This document shows, one piece after another, positions 8,591 through 16,092 of a DNA stretch of 17,703 bases. The DNA is from Gammaproteobacteria bacterium. GTDB taxonomy: Bacteria > Pseudomonadota > Gammaproteobacteria > Pseudomonadales > Azotimanducaceae. The number at the start of each line of letters is the position of its first letter. Positions within the stretch are counted from its first letter, which is position 1. The stretch covers positions 17,302 through 35,004 of the forward strand of contig PASO01000026.1 in the NCBI GenBank assembly GCA_002712135.1. The letters run 5' to 3'. Below the pieces are notes generated by a model. The model saw nothing but the letters and a program-made list of their open reading frames with translations, had not been told where the DNA came from and ran no database searches. The position numbers and the translations under genes were made by a program.

Positions 8591-10342
8591 TCACCTGGGC
8601 ACTCTGATTCGCTCCACCAGATCCTGAACCTCCTGAGGTGGCGGCGGTGTGATTCGCATCACAAACAACGATACCGCGAAGTTGATCAACATGCCGAGCG
8701 TACCAATACCCTCAGGCGATATTCCAAACAACCAGTGAGCCGCGTTGTTAGTCTCAGGGCTGATGAACTTGAAGTAGACAATATAGCTGAAAGTGAAGGT
8801 CAATCCAGTCACCATTCCAGCGATCGCAGCTTCTCTATTCATTCGCTTCGAGAAGATGCCCAACAATATCACCGGGAAGAAGCTTGCGGCTGCTAAGCCG
8901 AAGGCAAAGGCGACCACCTGCGCGACAAAACCTGGGGGATATATTCCCAGCAGACCTGCAATGGATACAGCCAGTGCCGCTGCAATCCGGGCGAACAGTA
9001 ACTCCTGTCGTTCGCTGATGTTTGGCATCAAACACTTTTTCATCAGATCATGAGAGATACTCGTAGACATCACGAGCAATAGACCTGCCGCTGTAGACAA
9101 TGCCGCCGCAAGACCGCCGGCAGCAACCAGCGCGATCACCCAATTGGGTAACCCTGCAATCTCCGGATGCGCCAGCACGATAATGTCCCTATCAATGTAA
9201 AGCTCGTTCTCACTCTCGCTGGGCGCATTCGCAAGACTCCTCTGTCCATCCGACTCTCGACCATCTTCGAACACTGGTTTTAAGGGATCGAGCGCAGCGC
9301 CGCCTCGATACTGAATCTTGCCGTCATCATTCTTATCCAACCAGGCAATGAGCCCTGAGTCCTCCCATTTGGTAAACCATTCCGGTGCTACGCTATAATG
9401 CATGCCGTCAACATTATTGATAATGTTAATGCGAGCAAACGCAGCAACCGCTGGCGCCGTTGTGTAAAGCAGCGCAATAAATACAAGGGCGTATCCAGCC
9501 GAAACCCTTGCATCACGAACCTTCGGCACCGTGAAAAATCTCACAATGACATGCGGTAATCCTGCCGTTCCCGCCATCAGGGCCGCGGTAATGAAAAACA
9601 TATCAACGGTAGACTTATTTCCCTCGGTAAATGCGGTCATGCCAAGCTCCGCCGTCAGCCCATCGAGCTTATCAAGTAGGTAGGTGCCGGATTCACCCAC
9701 CATCTCACTACCGAAACCCAACATAGGAAACGGGTTTCCCGTCAGCATGAGAGAAATAAAGATAGCCGGCACCAAGTATGCAAATATCAATACGCAATAC
9801 TGCGCAACCTGGGTATAGGTAATACCCTTCATCCCTCCGAGAACTGCGTAGAAAAATACAATGGCCATACCAATCACAACACCAAGGTTGATATCAACCT
9901 CAAGAAAACGCGAGAAGACGATACCTACACCTCGCATTTGACCAGCGACATAGGTAAACGAAATAAAGATCACACACACCACTGCAACCAAGCGAGCCGC
10001 CTGCGAGTAGTAGCGATCGCCGACAAAATCCGGCACCGTGTACTTGGCAAATTTCCGCAAATAAGGTGCAAGAAGCAGTGCCAGAAGCACATAGCCGCCG
10101 GTCCAACCCATCAGGTAACGCGCACCGTCGGCACCTTCAAAGGCAATAATCCCCGCCATGGAGAGAAAAGATGCCGCAGACATCCAATCTGCCGCAGTTG
10201 CGGCCCCATTTGCAAGCGGGTGAACGTGACCGCCCGCCACATAGAACTCCTTAGTCGTTCCTGAACGACTCCAGATAGCGATGCCGATGTAAAGCGCAAA
10301 GGACAGGCCGATAAAAATGTAGGTAAGCAACTGGACACTCAT
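8591..10342 (-). CDS. Sodium:solute symporter large subunit (SSS family, VC_2705 type)
   Basis: Sodium-coupled uptake of a small organic solute, inner membrane. The 583-residue protein is highly hydrophobic with about 13 membrane segments. It carries the SSS-family pattern FYVAGGHVHPLANGAATAAD near the N-terminus, GGMKGITYTQ and AAGGLAAALSTAAGLLLVMST. Distinctive is a hydrophilic loop of about 80 residues (roughly 310-390) with an EF-hand-like DKNDDGKIQY (336-345). This loop and the DUF4212 partner point to the VC_2705 subfamily rather than ActP or PutP, though it is related to acetate/monocarboxylate carriers; the substrate is not readable. The start overlaps the small-subunit stop by four bases (ATGA, 10339-10342), implying translational coupling. 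Confidence 0.92.
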   Translation of the reverse strand: MSVQLLTYIFIGLSFALYIGIAIWSRSGTTKEFYVAGGHVHPLANGAATAADWMSAASFLSMAGIIAFEGADGARYLMGWTGGYVLLALLLAPYLRKFAKYTVPDFVGDRYYSQAARLVAVVCVIFISFTYVAGQMRGVGIVFSRFLEVDINLGVVIGMAIVFFYAVLGGMKGITYTQVAQYCVLIFAYLVPAIFISLMLTGNPFPMLGFGSEMVGESGTYLLDKLDGLTAELGMTAFTEGNKSTVDMFFITAALMAGTAGLPHVIVRFFTVPKVRDARVSAGYALVFIALLYTTAPAVAAFARINIINNVDGMHYSVAPEWFTKWEDSGLIAWLDKNDDGKIQYRGGAALDPLKPVFEDGRESDGQRSLANAPSESENELYIDRDIIVLAHPEIAGLPNWVIALVAAGGLAAALSTAAGLLLVMSTSISHDLMKKCLMPNISERQELLFARIAAALAVSIAGLLGIYPPGFVAQVVAFAFGLAAASFFPVILLGIFSKRMNREAAIAGMVTGLTFTFSYIVYFKFISPETNNAAHWLFGISPEGIGTLGMLINFAVSLFVMRITPPPPQEVQDLVERIRVPR

Positions 10343-10614
10343 ACGTCGTCGTCCTCTCGAACGCCGTACTGCTTATCGAGCCGATTCATCTTCCAGACAT
10401 AAACGAAGATCAGGATGACAAATACGTAGATTGACCCCTGTTGAGAAAACCAGAAGCCGAGCTTATAACCGAAGAATCGAAACTGGTTTAGGTAATCAAT
10501 AGCCAGAATACCGCACACGAACGATACGAAGAACCAGACAGCCAACAACATTAGCATTAGCCACAGATTCGCCCTCCAGTAGGCTTGCTTATCGTTATCC
10601 ATTTTTGAGCCCAT
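10339..10614 (-). CDS. Symporter small subunit, DUF4212 family
   Basis: A 91-residue membrane protein with two hydrophobic helices (about 17-40 and 52-73) and the family signature YWRANLWLMLMLLAVWFFVSF, then DYLNQFRFFGYKLGFWFSQQG and a charged C-terminus. In VC_2705-type systems this protein is encoded just before the symporter and is thought to be a companion subunit. The start could be the ATG at 10614 or the one at 10602 (MDNDKQAYW); neither has a clear Shine-Dalgarno. Confidence 0.92.
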   Translation of the reverse strand: MGSKMDNDKQAYWRANLWLMLMLLAVWFFVSFVCGILAIDYLNQFRFFGYKLGFWFSQQGSIYVFVILIFVYVWKMNRLDKQYGVREDDDV

Positions 10615-10663
10615 ACAAAAGCAAGCATTTATTATGCATTTATGGTGTGGAGATGACTACGAG

Positions 10664-12073
10664 CTACTTTTGCTTATTGGCGATGACACTAACGTCTTTG
10701 ATAGGCATTTCGACGAGATTCTTGGGAAGTGATTTGCTCACTTTAGCGCCAAGTTCACGCATTCCCTCGGCTCGTTTAACTATGCTTCCTTTACCAGAAA
10801 CGAGCTTATTGTGAGCATCATCATATGCGGTCTGAACCGAGTTGATTCGGGTTCCAATCGTCTCCAGATCACTGACAAAATTGACGAACTTGTCGTACAA
10901 CGCACCCGCCTTACTCGCGATTTCCTGCGCATTACGGTTCTGGTGTTCGTAACGCCAGATGTTCTGAATAGTTCGCAAGGTCGCCAGTAGCGTTGATGGG
11001 CTAACGATTACTACATTATTCTCGAACCCGTCGGAAAATATTTCGCCATCATGTTGCACCGCTAAGGAAAATGCTGCTTCCACGGGAACAAATAACAGCA
11101 CGAAATCTAGCGTATAAATACCGTCGAGCTGCTGGTAATCTTTGTCGCCCAAATTCTTCATATGCCTGCGGAGTGACTGGACATGTTGCTTGACCGCGTC
11201 CTGCTGGACAGTTCCATCGTCTGAGGACGAATATCGCTCGTACGCGGTAAGCGAAACTTTTGCATCAATGACGATATCTTTTCCTTCGGGAAGATGAACG
11301 ACCACGTCGGGTTGTTTTCTACGCCCATCTTCATCGCGCATCGCAACCTGGACTTCGTACTCGCGACCTTTCTGTAGACCGGATTTTTCGAGCACTCGCT
11401 CTAGGATGACCTCACCCCATGAACCCTGCGTCTTGTTCTCTCCTTTAAGGGCATTGGTTAGATTGATGGCATCGTTACTAATTCTCGTATTGAGATCTTG
11501 CAGACTCTTCACTTCCTTAGTAAGCGAGAAACGTTCTCGACTTTCCTTGGTGTAGGTATCCTCAACCCGCTTTTCAAACTCCTTGATACGTTCATTTAGT
11601 GGGCCCAGCAGACCTGAAAGCTGCTCTTTGCTTTCTTCCCTGTACGCCTGCTGTCGGGACTCAAAGATCTCGCCAGCAATGGTCTTGAACTCTTTATTCA
11701 TTTGCTCACTCGCCCGCTGCAGCAGCGCAAGTTTCTCATCGTTCTGGCGCGCTTGCTCGGTGAGAGTGGTCCCCAACTGAGTAATGCGTTCTCGGTAACT
11801 GATTGATTCCATCCGAGCCTGATTGAGATCACCTGTAAGCGCCTGATTGCGGTTTAGAAGATCCGATAGCTGGTTGGATAATGACTCATTTGCAGACTGC
11901 AGACTTGCTTCAGAAACGAGCACCTTGCCGAGCTTTCGAGCGTGCCACCATCCTGCGAGCAACAAGGCACAAATAGCACCGCTAATGAAAATGCTAATCA
12001 ATAGCAGAAGATTGTCTACGAGCAAGTTGTCCATGGGGAACTTTTTCACTAACTCAAGAACTGACCCCATCAT
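10664..12073 (-). CDS. rmuC: DNA recombination protein RmuC
   Basis: RmuC proteins have a nuclease-like fold and limit rearrangement at inverted repeats in E. coli; the exact biochemical activity is not settled. The 469-residue protein has an N-terminal membrane anchor (about 20-43, LLLLISIFISGAICALLLAG), a long coiled coil (about 55-200) and the conserved RmuC core: TQGSWGEVILERVLEKSGL, PDVVVHLPEGKDIVIDAKVSL, FVLLFVPVEAAFS, VVIVSPSTLLATLRTI and IWRYEHQNRNAQEIA. The DAK segment resembles the catalytic part of PD-(D/E)XK nucleases. The MM at the start leaves a one-codon ambiguity, and M14 is another possible start. It follows cnoX by 57 bp on the same strand. Confidence 0.95.
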   Translation of the reverse strand: MMGSVLELVKKFPMDNLLVDNLLLLISIFISGAICALLLAGWWHARKLGKVLVSEASLQSANESLSNQLSDLLNRNQALTGDLNQARMESISYRERITQLGTTLTEQARQNDEKLALLQRASEQMNKEFKTIAGEIFESRQQAYREESKEQLSGLLGPLNERIKEFEKRVEDTYTKESRERFSLTKEVKSLQDLNTRISNDAINLTNALKGENKTQGSWGEVILERVLEKSGLQKGREYEVQVAMRDEDGRRKQPDVVVHLPEGKDIVIDAKVSLTAYERYSSSDDGTVQQDAVKQHVQSLRRHMKNLGDKDYQQLDGIYTLDFVLLFVPVEAAFSLAVQHDGEIFSDGFENNVVIVSPSTLLATLRTIQNIWRYEHQNRNAQEIASKAGALYDKFVNFVSDLETIGTRINSVQTAYDDAHNKLVSGKGSIVKRAEGMRELGAKVSKSLPKNLVEMPIKDVSVIANKQK

Positions 12074-12130
12074 TCTAGCATGGATGCTGTAAATTTATGC
12101 AGCCAAATTGGAATGGAAATTTACTAGTAG

Positions 12131-12985
12131 TCAGTGCAGAAAGGTAAACATCTTCCTGCGGTAGGCAGTGGCAATCTGGTTGCCTTTTCCTAAAAGATCA
12201 AATACCTGAATCATGGTAGCGCGCGCCTTCTGCTCTTGCCATTCGCGATCGAGCTTGAGAAGCTCCAGAAGCTGCTCCAGCGCGGCTTCTATCTGATCAT
12301 CGACGATCAGTCGATACGCAAGATTCATTCTCAGTTCAAGGTTACTCCCGTCACCATCGACCAGAGATTGTAACTCTGCAAGAGGAGGGAGCGCTGAAGC
12401 TAGCTCGATGAACTGCAAACGATTCTTTGGTTTATCGATCCCCGGGGTATCTGCAGGCAATGTAACAAGTATCTGCTGAGCCTCATCCACACGACTTTCC
12501 ATAATCAGCAAGTCACACAACTCTGCGTGCAAAATATGGTTGTTCGGCTCGTCACCAATTAATTGCTGTAACATTTGTATTGCCTGTTGGCGCTGACCAT
12601 TGGCCAGCAATAAATCAATCTGCTCCCGAACCCTTTCCATTGGGCTCATGGTGAGCTGATCCAACATACTTCTTAGTGCTGCCGGTTCCTGAGGGCCCTC
12701 AATGTCCTGCACCATCTTGCCCTGAAAAATGACTTTCACGGTAGGCAGGGTTCTTACCTGGAGTTGCTGTACCAGTGCCTGATTGGCCTGAACATCGACA
12801 CGAGCCAGGAGAAATTTACCCTGGTATTCATCAGCCAACTGACGTAACACTGGCGCGAACTTCTGGCTGGGCTCGGCAGAATCTGCATAAAACTCAAGCA
12901 AAACCGGCGTTTGCGCAGACTTCTCAACCACTTCTGATTGAAAGTTCTCAGCATTCACCTCGATGAAGTTTGCTGCTGCGTTCAT
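12131..12985 (-). CDS. cnoX: Thioredoxin-fold co-chaperone CnoX (YbbN)
   Basis: CnoX is a chaperedoxin that holds unfolded proteins and hands them to GroEL or DnaK. The 284 residues equal the E. coli YbbN length. Residues ~1-110 form a thioredoxin fold (VLLEFYADSAEPSQKFAPVL, cis-proline RTLPTVKV); the rest are TPR-like helices (ILHAELCDLLIMESRVDEAQ, LELRMNLAYRLIVDDQIEAALEQL, and the ending typical of YbbN). The redox motif is lost: where thioredoxin has WCGPC this protein has a SAEPS stretch with no cysteine, even the single cysteine of E. coli CnoX (SQHC). It should therefore act as a redox-independent holdase or co-chaperone. Follows the possible SOS small ORF by 45 bp with no obvious terminator between. 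Confidence 0.92.
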   Translation of the reverse strand: MNAAANFIEVNAENFQSEVVEKSAQTPVLLEFYADSAEPSQKFAPVLRQLADEYQGKFLLARVDVQANQALVQQLQVRTLPTVKVIFQGKMVQDIEGPQEPAALRSMLDQLTMSPMERVREQIDLLLANGQRQQAIQMLQQLIGDEPNNHILHAELCDLLIMESRVDEAQQILVTLPADTPGIDKPKNRLQFIELASALPPLAELQSLVDGDGSNLELRMNLAYRLIVDDQIEAALEQLLELLKLDREWQEQKARATMIQVFDLLGKGNQIATAYRRKMFTFLH

Positions 12986-13030
12986 TGGGTTACCCGCTCA
13001 AAAATCCGTAGCCTACCTTTTTAGGGAGTT

Positions 13031-13174
13031 TTAAGCGAGCCTGATACCATCTCGGCGCAGCGCGATGGCTACGACTCGGGGAGAATGCCATGGATTTGAC
13101 TTACTGCGGTACAACACCTTGTTGCCCTTGCTAAGCAGCCAAATGTCTTGGGATCTGATATGTCTTACCTTCAT
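13031..13174 (-). CDS. Small basic protein, 47 aa, possibly SOS-induced, function unknown
   Basis: An ATG frame on the minus strand starting MKVRHIRSQDIWLLSKGNK and ending RRDGIRLA. It is strongly basic (about 11 Lys/Arg against 2 Asp) with two tryptophans and no membrane helix or cysteine. Third-position GC is about 60 percent, consistent with coding. It lies between the metallo-hydrolase and cnoX, co-directional with cnoX, and its start is 56 bases downstream of the nearest of two tandem LexA-like boxes that cover a plausible promoter. The Shine-Dalgarno is weak (AAAGAG, about 11 bases upstream). I recognise no family. A plus-strand ORF of 45 codons (13065-13202) overlaps it, but has no promoter or box upstream in its own direction. 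Confidence 0.45.
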   Translation of the reverse strand: MKVRHIRSQDIWLLSKGNKVLYRSKSNPWHSPRVVAIALRRDGIRLA

Positions 13175-13203
13175 TGCTGGATACTCTTTACTAGAAACTT
13201 AAT

Positions 13204-13224
13204 ATTACTAGTGACTAATTACTA
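13204..13224. repeat. Three tandem heptads ending ACTA
   Basis: ATTACTA, GTGACTA and ATTACTA follow one another at exactly 7-bp spacing in the leader between the LexA-like boxes and the small ORF. It may be chance in AT-rich DNA or a small operator array. Confidence 0.35.
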
Positions 13225-13229
13225 ATAGT

Positions 13230-13245
13230 TTGTATACTCATACAG
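13230..13245 (-). promoter_or_regulatory. LexA-like box 2
   Basis: On the minus strand CTGTATGAGTATACAA, one base away from the LexA consensus CTGT-N8-ACAG. The flanking TA before CTGT also fits the extended consensus. It sits near the predicted transcription start of the small ORF unit, a repressing position. Confidence 0.6.
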
Positions 13246-13247
13246 TA

Positions 13248-13263
13248 ATGTATTTATATACAG
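13248..13263 (-). promoter_or_regulatory. LexA-like box 1
   Basis: On the minus strand CTGTATATAAATACAT, one base away from CTGT-N8-ACAG, with the alternating TATA-type centre of strong gammaproteobacterial LexA sites. The two boxes are only 2 bp apart (centres 18 bp). It covers the proposed -10 element and ends 3 bp from the metallo-hydrolase stop codon. Confidence 0.65.
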
Positions 13264-13280
13264 TATTCAAGCAATTTCTA
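13253..13280 (-). promoter_or_regulatory. Candidate sigma70 promoter under LexA-like boxes
   Basis: Minus-strand -10 TATAAA (13253-13258, 5/6) lies 16 bp after TAGAAA (13275-13280, 4/6 to the -35 consensus). The -35 is inside the end of the metallo-hydrolase gene. Predicted start of transcription is near 13246, giving a leader of about 70 nt before the small ORF. Confidence 0.4.
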
Positions 13281-14031
13281 TCCAGTCTATTCCATTCTGC
13301 TGATCTGCAACCTGAAGATCGCCATGCCACTCCCCAAGGGCCTCTCGGGCTAAAGCCAATGCCAGTGATGGAAGGTTATTATTTTCACTGATGTGATTAA
13401 GCACCACGTGACGCAGTCGGTCTGCCTTAACTGACCGTAGCAAATCAGCAGCTTGTGCATTACTCAGGTGTCCCTGAATTCCAGCTACTCTTTGTTTGAG
13501 TCGCTGCGGATAAGGACCCTTAGCGAGCATTTCGACGTCATAATTGCACTCTAGCAACAACGCGTCGCACGCCTGGTAGCGTTCACGGACATGGGGTGTC
13601 ACATGGCCAATATCCGTCAGAATTCCAATGCGCTTTTGATCCTTGGCAGTGAATATAAACTGACTCGGTTCACGAGCATCATGCGGTACCGGGACCGGCT
13701 CGATATGAATGCTACCAATAGAAAACGCCTTATGGCTACTAAAACGGATGACCTTAATCTTATCCTTTAGATTCGCTCGATGCTCGGTACCTGGCGTCAT
13801 TCTCACTGGCAGACCATGGGCAGCGGCGAAAGGCACCACACCGTTAATATGATCCGCATGTTCATGGGTGACAAGGATGGCATCAATATCATCCGGTGAT
13901 CTGGATAGGCGCTCTAACCTAGCTAATGTCTCTTTTACCGAGAAGCCAAGATCAACGAGGAGACAGGTGTCTCCATCTTCAATTAATGTTCCATTTCCGC
14001 GGCTACCGCTTCCGAGAGAAGCTGCCCGCAT
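13267..14031 (-). CDS. MBL-fold metallo-hydrolase (YycJ/WalJ-like, PA1012 type)
   Basis: A 254-residue metallo-beta-lactamase-fold hydrolase, predicted cytoplasmic with no signal peptide. Seen: SLGSGSRGNG at the N-terminus, typical of the YycJ group; the zinc motif THEHADH (about 54-60); PVPHDAREP carrying the next metal histidine; an aspartate in LTDIGHV; LLLECNYD; GHLSNAQAADLL; and HVVLNHISENNN. These match the metal ligands of the fold. The substrate is unknown; related proteins have been proposed to act on DNA or RNA. It follows bamC with a one-base TGATG overlap, so the two are probably translationally coupled. In Pseudomonas, as I recall, the same order dapA-bamC-hydrolase is followed by purC; purC is absent here. 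Confidence 0.92.
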   Translation of the reverse strand: MRAASLGSGSRGNGTLIEDGDTCLLVDLGFSVKETLARLERLSRSPDDIDAILVTHEHADHINGVVPFAAAHGLPVRMTPGTEHRANLKDKIKVIRFSSHKAFSIGSIHIEPVPVPHDAREPSQFIFTAKDQKRIGILTDIGHVTPHVRERYQACDALLLECNYDVEMLAKGPYPQRLKQRVAGIQGHLSNAQAADLLRSVKADRLRHVVLNHISENNNLPSLALALAREALGEWHGDLQVADQQNGIDWIEIA

Positions 14032-15137
14032 CAGGTAGAGTAGAGTTTGATGACCTTCAGCAGCTTCTCAGCAATATCTGCGTCTGGTAGTAATGACTGG
14101 TCCAGATATACAGATACATGAACTTCATCCTCCTGTGTCACAAGGCGAAGCTGGTAGCGGTTACCATCATCTTCTTCCGGTTTTTTGTCACGAGTTAGCA
14201 GACGCTTGAAGAAACCCTTCTTAACTTCCTGGCCTTCCCTGTAGTAAACATAGAAGTATGCTTCGGACCGATTGAGATCTTCAACGTTGATACTCGCGTT
14301 CTCTAGGGCTGCGCCTACTGTCGCCCAGGCCCTATTGAAATCGAGACGATATTTCAATACCGGCTGATCCTGATCTACGACCAGTTCGGTCCGGCTGTCT
14401 GCGAGACTGGATGCTTTAAGCGATATGGTCCGCTCGTCTGTAATGTTCTCACCAAGATTATAAGCCAGCGCCTTCAGGATAGCGGACTCAAGTTCTACAT
14501 CGTCTGAACCCTGATTCCATTCGACATCATTTGGATCGCCACCCATTGGGATACTGTGTTGCTCTAAAAACACCTCGGTACTGCCTGACCTTACGCCGGG
14601 TTCTATGCGAAGTCGCAGCTTATGCCGCTGGGTTTTCCTGTTCTGGAGAAAACTTCCTAGCTTCAGACTTTCGAATACCTTTTCACCGGTGCCTTCCTCA
14701 CTGGCCAACCACTGAGTCTCGATGACCCCGGTCGCAGGATTGGAGTTCTCAATAGCGAGGTTGTTATCCTCCCAGAATCGAACCACGTGAGGCCACACTG
14801 AGGGTGGCGGCACATCGAGGAATACCCATCGTTGATCCCCCAGTCTCTTGATGATGATTTTTTCTACGCTGAATGTGGTACTAAGCGAATCCGGTGGTCC
14901 AACTTTGAATTCACTTTTCCCTAGCCCCTTAGGATCATCCACTTCGGGTACCGGCATAAGGTCGACGAAGACTGGTTCATCCAACCCCTTCGGAATAACT
15001 ACCGCCGGAGTTGATCCACGTTCAAGGCGATCACGAATCTCGGTATTTCTAAACCAGCAGCCTGACAAACTGACAGTCATCAGCACTGTCACTAGGACTA
15101 CCCGAAGAATTTGAGAAAGACGTGACATAGAAATCAT
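14031..15137 (-). CDS. bamC: Outer-membrane assembly lipoprotein BamC
   Basis: Lipoprotein of the BAM complex that inserts beta-barrel proteins into the outer membrane. From the ATG at 15137 the protein has 368 residues, somewhat longer than E. coli BamC (344). Residues 1-26 are a signal peptide with lipobox LSGC, cysteine at 27; the mature part begins WFRNTEIRD. Two helix-grip domains follow, one with LDVPPPSVWPHVVRFWEDNN and ATGVIETQW, the other with FNRAWATVGAALENASINVEDLNRSEAYFYV. I prefer 15137 (or the ATG at 15128) over the 15188 start: the longer version would overlap dapA and put an unsuitable sequence before the signal peptide. It begins 4 bp after dapA, as in the dapA-bamC pair of E. 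coli. Confidence 0.93.
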   Translation of the reverse strand: MISMSRLSQILRVVLVTVLMTVSLSGCWFRNTEIRDRLERGSTPAVVIPKGLDEPVFVDLMPVPEVDDPKGLGKSEFKVGPPDSLSTTFSVEKIIIKRLGDQRWVFLDVPPPSVWPHVVRFWEDNNLAIENSNPATGVIETQWLASEEGTGEKVFESLKLGSFLQNRKTQRHKLRLRIEPGVRSGSTEVFLEQHSIPMGGDPNDVEWNQGSDDVELESAILKALAYNLGENITDERTISLKASSLADSRTELVVDQDQPVLKYRLDFNRAWATVGAALENASINVEDLNRSEAYFYVYYREGQEVKKGFFKRLLTRDKKPEEDDGNRYQLRLVTQEDEVHVSVYLDQSLLPDADIAEKLLKVIKLYST

Positions 15138-15141
15138 GAAA

Positions 15142-16014
15142 CTAGTTTGTAACACCTGCCATTCGCATCGCTTCACGCACTGCACCATGATATTCAGGAG
15201 ACAATTCCGTAAGCGGAAGTCGAATGCCCTTCGGTATACGACTCATCTCTGCGAGAGCCCACTTTGCAGGTATCGGATTAGCCTCAAGGAATAAGTTATT
15301 GTGTAACCCTTCAAGACTCTCATCGATAGCCGCGGCATCTTCAGCGTTTCCTGCGACTGCAGCATTGCACATCGCGGCCATTCTCGCAGGCGCCACGTTT
15401 GCCGTCACACTAATAGTTCCCTTCGCACCATTACTCATTAACTCTCGAGCCGTGGCATCATCGCCGGAGTAAACGGTGATATCACAGAGTTCAAGAATCT
15501 GTTTAGTTCGCTCGATATCCCCCGTTGCTTCCTTAACAGCAACTACCTGCTCAATATCCGCTAGGCGTGCCACGGTTTCCGGCAGCATATCACAGGCGGT
15601 TCTGCCCGGGACGTTGTACAAAACCTGAGGTAAGTCGACAGCTTTGGCAATGGCCTTGTAATGTTGATAAAGGCCCTCTTGGGTCGGCTTATTGTAATAG
15701 GGAGTGACCAGTAGACACGCATCAGCGCCTGCGTCCTTAGCAGCCTTGGTTAATTCAATGGCTTCCCAAGTAGCGTTCGCGCCTGTACCTGCGACGACCG
15801 GCACCCGCCCATTAATAGTATTGACGACGTGCTCTACGATTTTGCAATGCTCTTCCACCGACACGGTCGCCGACTCACCAGTGGTACCTACCGGTACGAT
15901 GGCCCTAGTACCCTCATCAATGTGCCACTCTATGAGCCCATCCAAGGATTCCCAGTCAATCTCGCCGGCTATATTCATCGGCGTGACCAGTGCAACAATG
16001 CTGCCTGTAATCAT
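15142..16014 (-). CDS. dapA: 4-hydroxy-tetrahydrodipicolinate synthase
   Basis: Condenses pyruvate with aspartate semialdehyde, the committed step to diaminopimelate and lysine; cytoplasmic, normally a tetramer. The 290-residue length is standard. Seen: GSIVALVTPM at the N-terminus, VGTTGESAT (threonines equivalent to T44/T45), VTPYYNKPTQEGLY, QVLYNVPGRTACD (catalytic tyrosine and carboxylate-binding arginine), VAVKEATGD (Schiff-base lysine, K161 equivalent) and YSGDDATA. The start has AGAGGT 5 bases upstream. First gene of the dapA-bamC-hydrolase group, 78 bp after the perM-like gene. Confidence 0.97.
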   Translation of the reverse strand: MITGSIVALVTPMNIAGEIDWESLDGLIEWHIDEGTRAIVPVGTTGESATVSVEEHCKIVEHVVNTINGRVPVVAGTGANATWEAIELTKAAKDAGADACLLVTPYYNKPTQEGLYQHYKAIAKAVDLPQVLYNVPGRTACDMLPETVARLADIEQVVAVKEATGDIERTKQILELCDITVYSGDDATARELMSNGAKGTISVTANVAPARMAAMCNAAVAGNAEDAAAIDESLEGLHNNLFLEANPIPAKWALAEMSRIPKGIRLPLTELSPEYHGAVREAMRMAGVTN

Positions 16015-16041
16015 CTTGGTACCTCTTAGAGAAAATCGTCC

Positions 16042-16070
16042 ATATTACTGGGGGTCAATGTGGTTAACAA
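16042..16070 (-). promoter_or_regulatory. Candidate sigma70 promoter for dapA
   Basis: On the minus strand TTGTTA (16065-16070) is separated by 17 bp from TAATAT (16042-16047); each matches 4 of 6 consensus bases. Located 28 bases before the dapA start in the only gap of this gene cluster large enough for a promoter. Confidence 0.35.
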
Positions 16071-16092
16071 CATCAGGTTTGACCGGAAAAGA

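Larger units (their letters stand above)
12986..13266. other. Intergenic region between cnoX and the metallo-hydrolase gene
   Basis: The right part (13181-13266) is very AT-rich and holds two LexA-like boxes, a candidate promoter and a short heptad repeat. The left part has normal composition and holds a 47-codon minus-strand ORF. No tRNA fold or clear terminator is visible. Confidence 0.7.

Noticed and set aside
13065..13202. Plus-strand 45-codon ORF overlapping the proposed small SOS ORF
   Set aside because: It has no Shine-Dalgarno or promoter in its direction and lies on the wrong side of the LexA-like boxes; the minus-strand frame explains the context better.
15138..15188. Upstream extension of bamC to a start at 15188
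   Set aside because: It would overlap dapA and place a non-signal sequence before the lipoprotein signal peptide; the ATG at 15137 gives a normal signal with LSGC lipobox.
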